Notes: generated by a model from the letters alone, not told the origin. 46,906 nucleotides of DNA from Planctomycetota bacterium (GCA_003671055.1 QWPV01000014.1:1-46906), one strand, 5' to 3'. Positions 25,193 through 35,424 are shown, counted from the first letter of the stretch. Numbers and translations: made by a program.

Positions 25193-25863
25193 GGGAGGAC
25201 AGGTGGATCCTTACCAGCGTCCTTCGCGTTACGACTTAGGTGTCGCAGTCGCCGTCGCTCCGCACGTTCGCGCACCATCGACTTTGGCGTGCAGTGGAAC
25301 GTGATGTTGCAGCGACCGACGAGCAGCTCTTTGCCAGGTCGATGCAACTGCTGGTAGATCTCCATCGTGAGTGCGACATTAAATTCACCGCCGAGCGCCA
25401 CCTTTGCGTCGAGGTCTTCGCTGTCAATGACGCGATAAACCGCAGGCCCGAGGCACGGTCGCACGAACTTGTAGTTCATCTCTTTGCACACCACGGTGTA
25501 GTCGCCACCGCATTCTGCAAAGACGTAGGAGCCGCCTGCAACTTCACTGTTTCCAAGAAGCGCGGCGCCTGCCATCGCGTTGTACCAATTGCGATTGAAG
25601 CGTCGGAAGGGGAGCACCGCAGAGAACCGCGCCTTGGCAGAGTCCTTGCTCGCGCGATCGCCACGGAACACACCGCGCAGCGCGATGCCGGACCGGAACG
25701 CGTAGGGCAACCAAATGAGTGAGCAGACGCGGTGCCAGAATCGATTTCGATTGGAGAGTCGCGAGAGTGCTGCCTCCAACCGCTCGTAGAGGCTCAACTT
25801 CGCTGGCGCACTTTCGGTACGCGGAGCGTTTGAGGTGGGGATGCGAAGGTCGGCAGAACTCAC
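25189..25863 (-). CDS. Hotdog-fold thioesterase-like protein (DUF4442-type)
   Basis: The 224-residue protein has a core of YNAMAGAALLGNSEVAGGSYVF at about 95-115 (quoted in part), a segment typical of DUF4442/YiiD-like hotdog thioesterase relatives. LPFRRFNRNWYN precedes it and VALTMEIYQQ and CNITFHC follow. Hotdog proteins of this kind act on acyl thioesters, but catalytic residues are not conserved enough to assign a substrate. The C-terminus is Arg/Lys rich (RERAERRRLRHLSRN). It is first in the minus-strand cluster and is coupled to the membrane protein by a 4-bp overlap. Confidence 0.65.
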   Translation of the reverse strand: MSSADLRIPTSNAPRTESAPAKLSLYERLEAALSRLSNRNRFWHRVCSLIWLPYAFRSGIALRGVFRGDRASKDSAKARFSAVLPFRRFNRNWYNAMAGAALLGNSEVAGGSYVFAECGGDYTVVCKEMNYKFVRPCLGPAVYRVIDSEDLDAKVALGGEFNVALTMEIYQQLHRPGKELLVGRCNITFHCTPKSMVRERAERRRLRHLSRNAKDAGKDPPVLP

Positions 25864-25912
25864 AGGGTGGAAATAGTAGGGCGGGAGAGTCGCGCTGTCT
25901 CTGCAATGTGAC

Positions 25913-26746
25913 TTACACGGTGCCTAGAAGTGCGATTGCCTGTTGGATATCGCGTTCGCGGGTTTCGCCTGCTTCCCGTTCGATCACGAAGCGAGCACTT
26001 GGCACGACCCGATTCGCGCAGGCGAGGAATTGCTTCCAATCGACGCCGCCGTCACCGACCGGAACTTCGGTACCCCATTCTCCAATCTGCGCACTCGCGA
26101 TCGCGTCCTTGATGTGAATCTGTCGCACGCAGGGCGCGAGTAACTCAAGCGCGTCGACCGGGTTTCCCATGCCGTACAAAATCATGTTTGCGGGATCGAA
26201 GTTGATACCGACTGACGGGCGATCGAGTTCCTTCAGCGCGTCGGCAAGGGTGATGGCCGACTCCTGGCCGGTCTCAAATGCAATCTGCGCACCGTGGTTT
26301 GCGAAGAGATCCGCGAGCACCCGAAGTCGACCGAGAATCGCGCGGCGTGCATGATCGTGCGCCTCATGCGGGATGAACCCCGCGTGAAAAGTAACCAGCG
26401 CGATGCGTTCGTTTTCCGCAAACTGTGCGACTTCCCGCGCGCGCGCAAGCGTCGATGTCCATGTTGCATCTGGTCGAACGCCTCCAGTTTCCTTGATCGA
26501 GTCGAGCGTGGTGTAGTCCTCGCCGACCGTTTCAAGCATGCCGCTCGCGACTTCGATGCCAGCGTCACGGAGTCGCGCGCAGCCGTTGCCCCAGCGTTCT
26601 GTCCAATCATCTTCGATCGGCTCGACGAATGGTTTGAGCGCGAGTTGGACTGCCGTTACACCGACTCGGTTGAGCGACGCAATGAGGTCGTCAATAGAAT
26701 GAGGGCGCAAGCTCCATGAACAAACTCCAAGGGTCGGTCTCTGCAT
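25913..26746 (-). CDS. Sugar phosphate isomerase/epimerase (TIM barrel)
   Basis: From the ATG at 26746 the protein has 277 residues. It starts with PTLGVCSWSLRPHSIDDLI and has VTFHAGFIP, QIAFETGQESAITL, VGINFDPANMILYGMGNP, QIHIKDAI and FVIEREAG. These are the core strands of the xylose isomerase-like TIM barrel, with Glu, Asp and His metal-ligand positions kept. It is shorter than, and not closely related to, the isomerase at 14.7 kb. The frame opens five residues earlier at 26761. It is divergent from the FmdB-like gene at 26782, so promoters for both must lie in a short 35-bp space or overlap coding sequence. Confidence 0.85.
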   Translation of the reverse strand: MQRPTLGVCSWSLRPHSIDDLIASLNRVGVTAVQLALKPFVEPIEDDWTERWGNGCARLRDAGIEVASGMLETVGEDYTTLDSIKETGGVRPDATWTSTLARAREVAQFAENERIALVTFHAGFIPHEAHDHARRAILGRLRVLADLFANHGAQIAFETGQESAITLADALKELDRPSVGINFDPANMILYGMGNPVDALELLAPCVRQIHIKDAIASAQIGEWGTEVPVGDGGVDWKQFLACANRVVPSARFVIEREAGETRERDIQQAIALLGTV

Positions 26747-26781
26747 CCCACAACAGTACAACGCCTGCTACCTTTGTGTGG

Positions 26782-27075
26782 ATGCCGACGTATCTCTACG
26801 CAGTTGTGGCCCCCGACGGAACGCTCGGCGAGCATTTTGAAGTCGTGCAACGCATGAGCGACGCGACGCTTGAGGTGCACCCCGAGTCTGGATTGCCTGT
26901 GCGGCGCGTTCCAGTGCTTCCCAATATTGGCGGTCCGTACTCCACCGGCGGAGAGAAGCAGAAATTGTCGGATTCAAATCTCGGGCGCCTTGGATTTACG
27001 AAATATCAGAAGACCTCCACCGGCGAGTACGAGAAGCGCGCAGGCGATGGCCCGAGCACGATTTCGGCAGGTTGA
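26782..27075 (+). CDS. FmdB-like small protein lacking zinc-ribbon cysteines
   Basis: The 97-residue protein starts with MPTYLYAVVAPDGTLGEHFE, close in spacing to the FmdB family start (MPTY-Y, then a zinc ribbon). HFEVVQRMSDATLEVHPESG and PVRRVPVL follow the same plan. The four cysteines expected in the CxxC...CPxC ribbon are absent; in their places are V-A-P-D and H-P-E-S. The frame is open upstream to 26716, but family alignment supports the start at 26782. The C-terminus (GRLGFTKYQKTSTGEYEK) resembles the tail of FmdB proteins. It lies 41 bp before ligA and may be its operon partner. FmdB function is not well defined. Confidence 0.72.
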   Translation: MPTYLYAVVAPDGTLGEHFEVVQRMSDATLEVHPESGLPVRRVPVLPNIGGPYSTGGEKQKLSDSNLGRLGFTKYQKTSTGEYEKRAGDGPSTISAG

Positions 27076-27116
27076 CGGAACGGACAGAATCGCATTCTCT
27101 CGAGAAGGACGCGTGA

Positions 27117-29240
<2,124 letters not shown>

Positions 29241-29282
29241 CTTCGCTAAGATTCCCCATTCCGCAACTGAAGGGCACCGCAC

Positions 29283-29807
29283 TTGGGTTTGTTTCTCCTT
29301 GGACTTCGTAGCCTCTTTCTGCGACTCGCAGTTTTTGTCGTGTTTGCAGCGCTCTTCGTATGGTTTCTTGGTGGGAATCTCACCGCGAATGCCGCGCGTC
29401 GCAATCACGACAGCGTTGCGTGCGGCGGTCAACTCGTGCGAGTCGTGCAAATGATTCTTCCGATGGATTCGCTGCCGAGTGAGTTGGAGACGTGGCACGT
29501 TGAGGCGACTTCTGAAGGCGACGATGATTGGGAGGTTGTCGCAAACAACGCAACGCTCGTGCGCGCGACCGAACTCACCATCGCGCCCGATGGTGGGATT
29601 TGGTTCGCGGGAGCGAGTTCAGGAATGCGCGCATGGACGATCTATGCCTTTGATTGCACGACCCGCGCGATTGTCGTGCAAGGAACTGAGTACCGCAATC
29701 GAGCGGATGTCGAACGGCAACTCGCGCGTGTTGCGTTGGGACTAACGCTGCAGTCACCAGAAACCATCGACAGCGTCCGCGACAATATCCTCCGTCAAGG
29801 CGATTGA
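29283..29807 (+). CDS. Membrane-anchored protein of unknown function
   Basis: A TTG start at 29283, preceded by AAGGG, gives 174 residues. Residues about 10-32 (FLRLAVFVVFAALFVWFLGG) form one membrane helix. The rest is a soluble mixed alpha/beta domain with LVRVVQMILPMDSLPSE and TYRAD-type charged ends. No family was recognised. It is 42 bp downstream of ligA and 7 bp upstream of the CYTH gene, so it is likely translated from a ligA-initiated transcript or shares one with the CYTH gene. Confidence 0.65.
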   Translation: MGLFLLGLRSLFLRLAVFVVFAALFVWFLGGNLTANAARRNHDSVACGGQLVRVVQMILPMDSLPSELETWHVEATSEGDDDWEVVANNATLVRATELTIAPDGGIWFAGASSGMRAWTIYAFDCTTRAIVVQGTEYRNRADVERQLARVALGLTLQSPETIDSVRDNILRQGD

Positions 29808-29814
29808 GGGAACG

Positions 29815-30327
29815 ATGCTCAACATTGAATACAAGGCGGAACTGCGAGAGCGAGACCTTGCCCGCGGCGTGTGTCGAACGCTCGGCGCGGTCTTTCAAGG
29901 GAAGTTTGAGCAGACCGATGTCTTCGTGCGTGTCGACGAGGGTCGATTGAAGCGACGCGAGTGTCCGGGCGAACCAACGCATTGGATTTGGTACAAAAGG
30001 AGCGATCAACTCGGCGTTCGCGAGAGCCAGTGGACGAAACTTGACGAGCAGCAGGTTGACGTGCGATTCCCTGGACTCGATCGCCGACCGTGGAAGCGCG
30101 TCGTGAAGCGTCGCGAACTCTGGACGCTTGAGAACATTCGCATCCATCTCGATGAAGTACTTGGTATTGGCTCTTTTCTAGAATTCGAAGGCGTCGTTGC
30201 GCAAGGAGTCGACGCGCAAGAGACGCGGCTCAAAGTTGAGCACTTGGTCGCAGAGTTTCGGCCGTTGCTCGGAGAACCGATTGCGTCAAGTTACGAAGCG
30301 CTTGTCGAGCCGCTCACTACAGTGTGA
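29815..30327 (+). CDS. CYTH domain protein
   Basis: The 170-residue protein has the CYTH (CyaB/thiamine triphosphatase) pattern. The N-terminal strand NIEYKAELRE carries alternating acidic residues (the ExExK-like motif is altered to EYKAE). Then come the expected TDVFVRVDEGRLKRREC strand pair, WIWYKRSD, the Arg/Lys-rich KRRELW, and IRIHLDEVLGIGSFLEFEG with the conserved acidic and basic residues of the tunnel. CYTH proteins bind organic triphosphates such as polyphosphate or thiamine triphosphate; the substrate is unknown. The gene ends 11 bp inside the convergent uppP gene. Confidence 0.82.
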   Translation: MLNIEYKAELRERDLARGVCRTLGAVFQGKFEQTDVFVRVDEGRLKRRECPGEPTHWIWYKRSDQLGVRESQWTKLDEQQVDVRFPGLDRRPWKRVVKRRELWTLENIRIHLDEVLGIGSFLEFEGVVAQGVDAQETRLKVEHLVAEFRPLLGEPIASSYEALVEPLTTV

Positions 30328-31189
30328 GTTGCGCGTGACCGCTGAAGAGCAGCACGCCGAGAACGAGCGCGACAGCGATGCGCCACACACCGAAAATCTC
30401 AAGCCCACCCTTGGAGAGAAGCGACACGAGCCACCGCACCGCAAGGATGGCGGAAAGAGTTGCGACAGCGATGCCTATGAGCATCGGTGCAATTCCGCCG
30501 ATCGAATCTGCAAACGGGGCGAACCCGCCAGCTGCGTCTGATGCTTTCCAAAGTTTGTAGAGGCACGCAGCGCCAAGCGTTGGGAGTCCGAGCAGGAAGC
30601 TGAACTCTGCGCTTCGCCTCGGCGAGAGTCCGAACACGAGTCCACCGAGAATCGCCATGAGTGATCGGCTCGTTCCTGGGACCATTGCGACGCATTGAAA
30701 GACGCCAATGCCGAATGCAGCGAGGTACGACAACTGCATGAAATCCGCGCTCTCGTTTTCTTCTCGCGCGACGAGCGATCGCATCCACTTGCCGAGAAGC
30801 AGCAACAGAACGCCGCCGCCGCCGAGCATGATGAGCACGGGCATTGGATGAAACAACTTCTCCTCAATCGCATCGTCGAAAAGTTTTCCGAGGATCGCCG
30901 CTGGAAGAAACGCCACGCACAGTTTTCCGAAGAGATGAAGCCCCGCGCTGTTTTTCCCGATCATTCCGCGCAGCATCTGCACCACCCGCGCGCGATAGAG
31001 CAGCAGTACTGCAAGAATCGCGCCGCCTTGGATGATGATGTTGAACGCATCGATCGACGCGAGCCGCGCCTCGTTCTCGCGCAGGCCAAGTAGCCATGTC
31101 GCGAGAATGAGGTGTCCGGTGGAACTGACGGGCAAGTACTCGGTGATGCCCTCTACGAGCCCAAGAATGATCGCGTCAAAGATCGTCAT
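30317..31189 (-). CDS. uppP: Undecaprenyl-diphosphatase UppP (BacA)
   Basis: UppP removes one phosphate from undecaprenyl diphosphate and recycles the lipid carrier for peptidoglycan synthesis. From the ATG at 31189 the protein has 290 residues. It has the EGITEYLPVSSTGHLIL motif near the start and MVPGTSRS near residue 170, both catalytic signatures of the family. Eight or so hydrophobic helices follow the usual topology. The longer frame from 31285 would add 32 basic, non-membrane residues. Its ATG overlaps the stop of the ilvC-like pseudogene (ATGA), so uppP is translationally coupled to it. Confidence 0.93.
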   Translation of the reverse strand: MTIFDAIILGLVEGITEYLPVSSTGHLILATWLLGLRENEARLASIDAFNIIIQGGAILAVLLLYRARVVQMLRGMIGKNSAGLHLFGKLCVAFLPAAILGKLFDDAIEEKLFHPMPVLIMLGGGGVLLLLLGKWMRSLVAREENESADFMQLSYLAAFGIGVFQCVAMVPGTSRSLMAILGGLVFGLSPRRSAEFSFLLGLPTLGAACLYKLWKASDAAGGFAPFADSIGGIAPMLIGIAVATLSAILAVRWLVSLLSKGGLEIFGVWRIAVALVLGVLLFSGHAQLTL

Positions 31190-32372
31190 GCGTTGTGCTT
31201 CGCCTCTGTAAGCCACGGCATGAGCGCACGGACTCGCGCACTCGCTGCTTCGATTGGATGCGCGCGCGCGTCTGCTCGCCAACACTCGAACTCTCGATGA
31301 CCATCGTTGTAATCGCGCATGAATCGCGCGGCGAACGCGCCGGATCGCACATCAGTGAGCAGCGCCGACATTCGCGCGCGAACACCGTCATCGATGAGCG
31401 TTCGAGCTGCGACGAATGCGCCGAATTCCGCGGTATCCGAAATCGCGCGTCGCATGCCATCAGGTCCACGCGCGTACAGCAGATCGGTGACCTGCTTGAG
31501 TTCATGGCAGCATTCGATGTACGCAACTTCCGGTGGATAGCCCGCAGCAATCGCAATTTCATATGCCGCCTCGATGAGCCCAATCACACCGCCGCGTAGA
31601 GCAGATCGGTGACCTGCTTGAGTTCATGGCAGCATTCGATGTACGCAACTTCCGGTGGATAGCCCGCAGCAATCGCAATTTCATATGCCGCCTCGATGAG
31701 CCCAATCACACCGCCGCACAGCACCGCTTGTTCGCCGAACAAATCGCTCTCCGCTTCAGCAGCGAAGGTGGTCTCGAGCAGTCCACTCCGCGTGCAGCCA
31801 ATCCCAGCGCCCCATGCGGTCGCGAGCGAACGCGCCGTTTGCGCCTTGTTTTCTCGATGCACCGCCATGAGTGCAGGAATGCCTTGACCCATGAGGAAGC
31901 GCTCTCGCACCGTTGTGCCAGGACCTTTGGGAGCAAGCAGCACGATGCCGAGATCCGCGGAAGCTGAAGGCTCGATGAACCCAAATCGAATCGCGAATCC
32001 GTGCACGAATCCAACAACTGTCCCAGGACGCAACGATGACTCGATCCATCGAACCCAGGCCGCGGGTTGTGCTTGATCAGGAAGTGCAACGATCACGAGA
32101 TCAGCTCGCGCGCAAGCAAGCGAGTAATCCATCGATTCAAATCCATCCGCTGCAGCGCGCGCGCGTGCTGTGCCGCCATGCTCAAGCGGTCGACCGCCGA
32201 CGATCACATTGAGCCTTGAATCACGGAGATTCTGCGCATGTGCGCGCCCTTGATTCCCATATCCAAGTACCGCAATGCACTTGTCAACAAGCGGCGCGAT
32301 GAGCACCGTCGAAGTCAATGTGTCACTCTCTCGAAGCACTGGGAGTGAGGGCGCGAGCGGAGGCAGATGCAT
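31186..32372 (-). pseudogene. ilvC: Ketol-acid reductoisomerase-like gene disrupted by a 122-bp tandem duplication
   Basis: KARI converts acetolactate or acetohydroxybutyrate to the dihydroxyacids of branched-chain amino acid synthesis. From the ATG at 32372 the frame has IAVLGYGNQGRAHAQNLRDS (Rossmann NADPH motif), LLAPKGPGTTVRERF, QGIPALMAVH and SDLFGEQAVLCGG. It stops early at 31584 just after VTDLLYA. The rest (GPDGMRRAISDTAEFGAFV, ending HPIEAASARVRALMPWL) is in a second frame. The shift is exactly where a 122-bp unit is repeated. Removing one unit leaves 1065 bp, 354 codons, in one frame and a normal class I KARI length. uppP is coupled downstream. As given, the product would lack the last part of the C-terminal knotted domain. 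Confidence 0.85.
31474..31717. repeat. 122-bp tandem duplication inside the ilvC-like gene
   Basis: Units are 31474-31595 and 31596-31717. They are identical except for C versus G at 31477/31599. The unit begins GTACAGCAGATCGG (GTAG in the second copy) and ends CACACCGCCGC. The length is not a multiple of three, so it shifts the ilvC frame. High identity suggests either a very recent event or an assembly artefact. Confidence 0.95.
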
Positions 32373-32546
32373 TGCGAGAAAGATACTCCGTGCATGGGGA
32401 GTGCATGGGTCGCGCCACAATGTCTTGTTCCGAGAAAACTTTCGTTTATGTGCAAGGAACACCGATCATTGTTTAGATCTGTCCAAAATGGTGTTAGATT
32501 ATCGATGCGCCGCGAGGGGTTTGCGCGCATCACGAAGGGATTCGAG

Positions 32547-32975
32547 ATGCGAAACAGTTGGAACATTAACGGACTGCAAAATCTTTCGAACCGAGTCTCA
32601 CCTCAGTTCAACGCCGAGCGCCGGCAATCAGTGCGCTTTCAGGTCGAACCGATGTATTCGTCCGTCCTCGTCCGTGAAATCGGCGTTCTTGCTGCGCCGC
32701 TCGCTGGCCATGTGTACGACTTGAGTCTGCGTGGCATGCGATTCGAAGTGGATGATGCGTTCGAAGTTGGATCAGAAGTTGAAATCGAGCTCCGACTCCC
32801 AGGTCTGCGCGTTCCCGTCATCATCCGCGCACGAGTTGTGCGTGAGGACGAAATGACCGCCGCTGGTGGTCCCGTTTGCGTAGCAGTCGAGTTCGGTCGC
32901 GATGCTCGAGGTGCGCTTGCCCGGAAAGCGCTCACGCGATTGATGGTGCAACGCTGGCTTCAACTTGCTGCGTGA
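32547..32975 (+). CDS. PilZ domain protein
   Basis: The ATG at 32547 has AAGGGA seven bases upstream, giving 142 residues. An N-terminal RRQSVRFQVEP supplies the PilZ arginine motif (RxxxR), and VYDLSLRGMRFEV supplies the D/N-x-S-x-x-G strand. EIELRLPGLRVPVIIRARVVR and VAVEFGRDARGA complete the beta barrel. PilZ domains bind cyclic di-GMP and control motility, exopolysaccharide or secretion. The protein is a single domain without a fused output module. An AT-rich stretch at about 32440-32510 precedes it and may carry its promoter. The 3' end overlaps aroK by 16 bp. Confidence 0.85.
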   Translation: MRNSWNINGLQNLSNRVSPQFNAERRQSVRFQVEPMYSSVLVREIGVLAAPLAGHVYDLSLRGMRFEVDDAFEVGSEVEIELRLPGLRVPVIIRARVVREDEMTAAGGPVCVAVEFGRDARGALARKALTRLMVQRWLQLAA

Positions 32976-33559
32976 TTTGCGCGAAACGCACGGACTGCGG
33001 AAAAGCATGCGGCCGTCGTCGCAGCAGGGGAGTTTGATTCGGTGATGATTGCATCCGCGAGGGATCGGTACACGGTAAGCCGTTGCGCAGCGATCGCGGC
33101 AACCTCTTCGATCACGCCTACGCCAGTCAAACTCGGTCGATCACCGCCATCCGCCTTCAGTCGCGCGCGCATCGTTTCTACCGAGGGATCAAGGAGAATG
33201 AGGCACATCGAGTGTGAGAACTCAGCGCGGTGCGCGATCAAACGGCGTTGAGCCTCCGCTTGCATGAGTGTCCCACCACCGAGCGCAAGCACGATTGCGC
33301 CAGTGTGCGTGGATTCAATGAGCATGCGCGAGAACGCTTTACATTCAGCGTCGCGAAAGGCCAATTCGCCGCGCGATTTGAACAACTCGGCAACCGAAAG
33401 CAAACCGCCGCCTTCATGGAGAAGTGCGGCGGTGGAATGATCGAGGTCGTGAAAAGGAACTGCGAGTTCAGCAGCGAGCAGCGGACCAACTGTGCTCTTT
33501 CCACTCGCACGCAATCCTGCGAGCAGGATGAGGGGAGTGTTTGAGCATCGATCGGTCAA
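32960..33559 (-). CDS. aroK: Shikimate kinase AroK
   Basis: Shikimate kinase phosphorylates shikimate at the 3-hydroxyl for chorismate synthesis. The 199-residue protein has the P-loop GLRASGKST at about 15-23, the substrate-binding DLDHST (Asp), an FRDAE segment (Arg/Glu) and LALGGGT. The adenine/lid motif is PSLTGVG followed by RLTVYRSLAD. Length and motif order match AroK/AroL. It begins 46 bp after the rpmH stop on the same strand. The C-terminal tail overlaps the convergent PilZ gene by 16 bp. Confidence 0.9.
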   Translation of the reverse strand: MTDRCSNTPLILLAGLRASGKSTVGPLLAAELAVPFHDLDHSTAALLHEGGGLLSVAELFKSRGELAFRDAECKAFSRMLIESTHTGAIVLALGGGTLMQAEAQRRLIAHRAEFSHSMCLILLDPSVETMRARLKADGGDRPSLTGVGVIEEVAAIAAQRLTVYRSLADAIITESNSPAATTAACFSAVRAFRANHAAS

Positions 33560-33605
33560 GGTTTGCAGATCGCCGCATGCGTGCGGTCAGCGCTGCGAGA
33601 CGCGA

Positions 33606-33740
33606 TCAACGAAGCTTGAGGGTTCGTCCCATTGCGCGCTTGGCGTTGATGATCTTGCGGCCCTTGCGGGTGGACATACGAGCGCGGAAACCGACGCTGC
33701 GTACTTTCTTGATTCGACTAATTCGGTGCGGGTAATGCAT
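33606..33740 (-). CDS. rpmH: Ribosomal protein bL34
   Basis: The 44-residue basic protein from the ATG at 33740 reads MHYPHRISRIKKVRS then VGFRARMSTRKGRKIINAKR. The core GFRARM-(A/S)T-(K/R)-x-GRK is diagnostic of bL34. The usual N-terminus MKRTYQPS is replaced by MHYPHRIS. bL34 binds 23S rRNA in the large subunit. The usual downstream rnpA (RNase P protein) is not seen; aroK is next instead. The tiny gene lies inside a larger shadow frame and could be missed by automatic calls. The next gene upstream, rnc, is divergent. Confidence 0.92.
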   Translation of the reverse strand: MHYPHRISRIKKVRSVGFRARMSTRKGRKIINAKRAMGRTLKLR

Positions 33741-33914
33741 AGTGAGCTCTGTAGAGAGGGTCGAGGAGACTAGCCGAAACCCTGCGTAAAGGCAATCCGC
33801 GGAGCCGCAACTTCTGAGGAGTTCACATGGCTCTCGGACGCTCAAGGGGCTATTTGGGAACTTCAGGCTTCCATCCTTGCCACGCCGATGTAGAGTTTGC
33901 TTGAGATTCTGATG

Positions 33915-33944
33915 CAGGTCCTCCACCTGCCGCGACGTCGCGGC
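33915..33944 (+). promoter_or_regulatory. Tandem hairpins in the rnc leader
   Basis: CAGGT-CCTCC-ACCTG (33915-33929) is followed directly by the perfect 16-bp palindrome GCCGCGACGTCGCGGC (33929-33944), which in RNA folds as GCCGCG-ACGT-CGCGGC. Both lie about 95 bp upstream of the rnc start. The rest of the 297-bp gap 33741-34037 shows no gene; near its end GAGACCCGC is repeated at 33998 and 34021. In E. coli RNase III cleaves its own leader hairpin; a similar role here is only inferred. Confidence 0.4.
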
Positions 33945-34037
33945 GATTGGAGCTCCCGCCGCAGGACAAGCGAGCCAGCGCGGACTGGCATTTTGCGGAG
34001 ACCCGCAGTTCTCGATTGCCGAGACCCGCTGCGCGTA

Positions 34038-34823
34038 ATGTCCATGGAGCACGAATCTGATCCTGCGGAGTCCTCTCCGAGTCAGCCGCTGAATGCGGTG
34101 AGTTGTGAACTTGTCGAAGCCGCCCTTGGCTACACGTTCAACGATCGCGCGCTCCTCACTCGAGCGCTCATTCATGCATCGATCGCGCCCAAACGCCTTG
34201 AGAGCAATGAGCGGCTGGAGTTCTTTGGCGATGCGATCCTCGGGCTCATCGTGTGCGAGCGACTCTTCCTCGCCTACCCCGATGCGCTCGAGGGAGAACT
34301 CACGAAGGTGAAGTCCAACATCGTGTCGCGCAAAGTATGCGCGGAAGCAGCGATTGAACTCGGGTTCGATCGAGCCATCGCGCTCGGCAAGGGGGTTGGC
34401 TCTCGCGAAAAACTTCCGCAATCGTTACTCGCCGCGGTATTTGAGTCCGTCATCGGCGCGCTCTATTTCGATGCTGGATTCGAAACCACTCGCGCGTTCG
34501 TATTGAGCGTCTTGAATGGTCGCATCGCGCGCGCACATGAGCAGGGGCACCAAGAAAACTTCAAGAGTGTGTTGCAACAAACATTGCAGCGCGCAAACGG
34601 CGCGATACCTGAATACGTGATCACTTCAGAGGTCGGACCCGATCACCTCAAGTGCTTCCACATCTGCGCACAGGTAGGTGACCGACGATTTCCTGAACGG
34701 AGCGGCGCAAGTAAAAAGGAAGCGGAGCAGGCCGCAGCACTTGCAGCACTCGTTGCATTGGCGCTTGCGAGAATTGACCCTGACACGGGTGAAGCACAAC
34801 TCCTCGACGGTGCTGTGCGATAG
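34038..34823 (+). CDS. rnc: Ribonuclease III
   Basis: RNase III cleaves double-stranded RNA in rRNA maturation and regulation. From the ATG at 34038 the protein has 261 residues. The signature NERLEFFGDAILGL near residue 55 holds the catalytic Glu and Asp. A second acidic site is in LLAAVFESVIGALYFDAG. A dsRNA-binding domain follows from about 170 (NFKSVLQQTLQRANGAIPEY, SGASKKEAEQAAALAAL). The open frame starts at 33897, but the extra 47 residues cover the structured leader and are not family-like; the next Met (34044) is an alternative start. It is divergent from rpmH. Confidence 0.94.
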   Translation: MSMEHESDPAESSPSQPLNAVSCELVEAALGYTFNDRALLTRALIHASIAPKRLESNERLEFFGDAILGLIVCERLFLAYPDALEGELTKVKSNIVSRKVCAEAAIELGFDRAIALGKGVGSREKLPQSLLAAVFESVIGALYFDAGFETTRAFVLSVLNGRIARAHEQGHQENFKSVLQQTLQRANGAIPEYVITSEVGPDHLKCFHICAQVGDRRFPERSGASKKEAEQAAALAALVALALARIDPDTGEAQLLDGAVR

Positions 34824-34839
34824 CGGGTTTTGTAGTGGA

Positions 34840-35424
34840 TTAGCTGAGAAGCAGCCAACCAACGAGCCAGGCATCGGCGACGATTGCGAGCACAATTGCA
34901 ACCGCCATCACGCGAGCGAACGATTCCGTCTTGGGCGGCGTGGCCACAATCATCATGAGCGAAGGCGTGGCTGATGCAAGTGATTCACCGCGACGCGCGC
35001 GATCTTGCACCACCGCGACGATGAGATTCGCATCGAAGGGTCGCAGCCCAAGTCGCTGTGCGAGCGCCATGAGTCCCTCGCGGCGTTCGAAGGGAAGTAC
35101 TGCGCCGCCCATGGCGCGTGCAGTCTCTCGCGCAAAGATCCATCGAGGATCGTCGCTGCCGAGTGGGCTGTGTTGATCCTGTGGTTTAACTTCAAAGAAC
35201 TCGCGTGGCCGCGGATTCTTCGACAGCACTGTTTCCGCGGCGACAGCGCGGAGTCGCAGGCGCATGCGTTCGGCTTGCGCGCGAGTTGCGGAGATGGAGT
35301 GCTGGCTGTCGAGCGCAATCAGGTTCGGGAAGTTGATCAACTCGCGACGAGCAATAGGAGCCGGCTTCGAGACTTCGGCTCGAAACTCGGATGCATCTTG
35401 AGATGGATCCCTTGGTAGCTGCAT
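34840..35424 (-). CDS. Protein with C-terminal membrane anchor, unknown function
   Basis: The 194-residue protein is mostly hydrophilic and Arg-rich (RAQAERMRLRLRAVAAETVL). One hydrophobic helix at the very end (VMAVAIVLAIVADAWLVGWLL, quoted in part) would give a tail-anchored topology with the main domain in the cytoplasm. A helical segment with FDANLIVAVVQDRARRGE precedes the anchor. No family was recognised. It lies 16 bp from the convergent rnc end and 170 bp from phoU. The 35425-35594 gap shows nothing I can name. Confidence 0.6.
   Translation of the reverse strand: MQLPRDPSQDASEFRAEVSKPAPIARRELINFPNLIALDSQHSISATRAQAERMRLRLRAVAAETVLSKNPRPREFFEVKPQDQHSPLGSDDPRWIFARETARAMGGAVLPFERREGLMALAQRLGLRPFDANLIVAVVQDRARRGESLASATPSLMMIVATPPKTESFARVMAVAIVLAIVADAWLVGWLLLS

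Noticed and set aside
32440-32510. Promoter for the PilZ gene (TTGTTT ... TAGATT)
   Set aside because: The spacing between the boxes is 19-20 bases, too long for confidence.
33760-33930. Search for SRP RNA or another small RNA in the rpmH-rnc gap
   Set aside because: The conserved small SRP RNA tetraloop and loop motifs were not found.
33606-34421. 271-codon minus-strand frame containing rpmH
   Set aside because: Only the last 44 codons match bL34; the rest is antisense to rnc and its leader.
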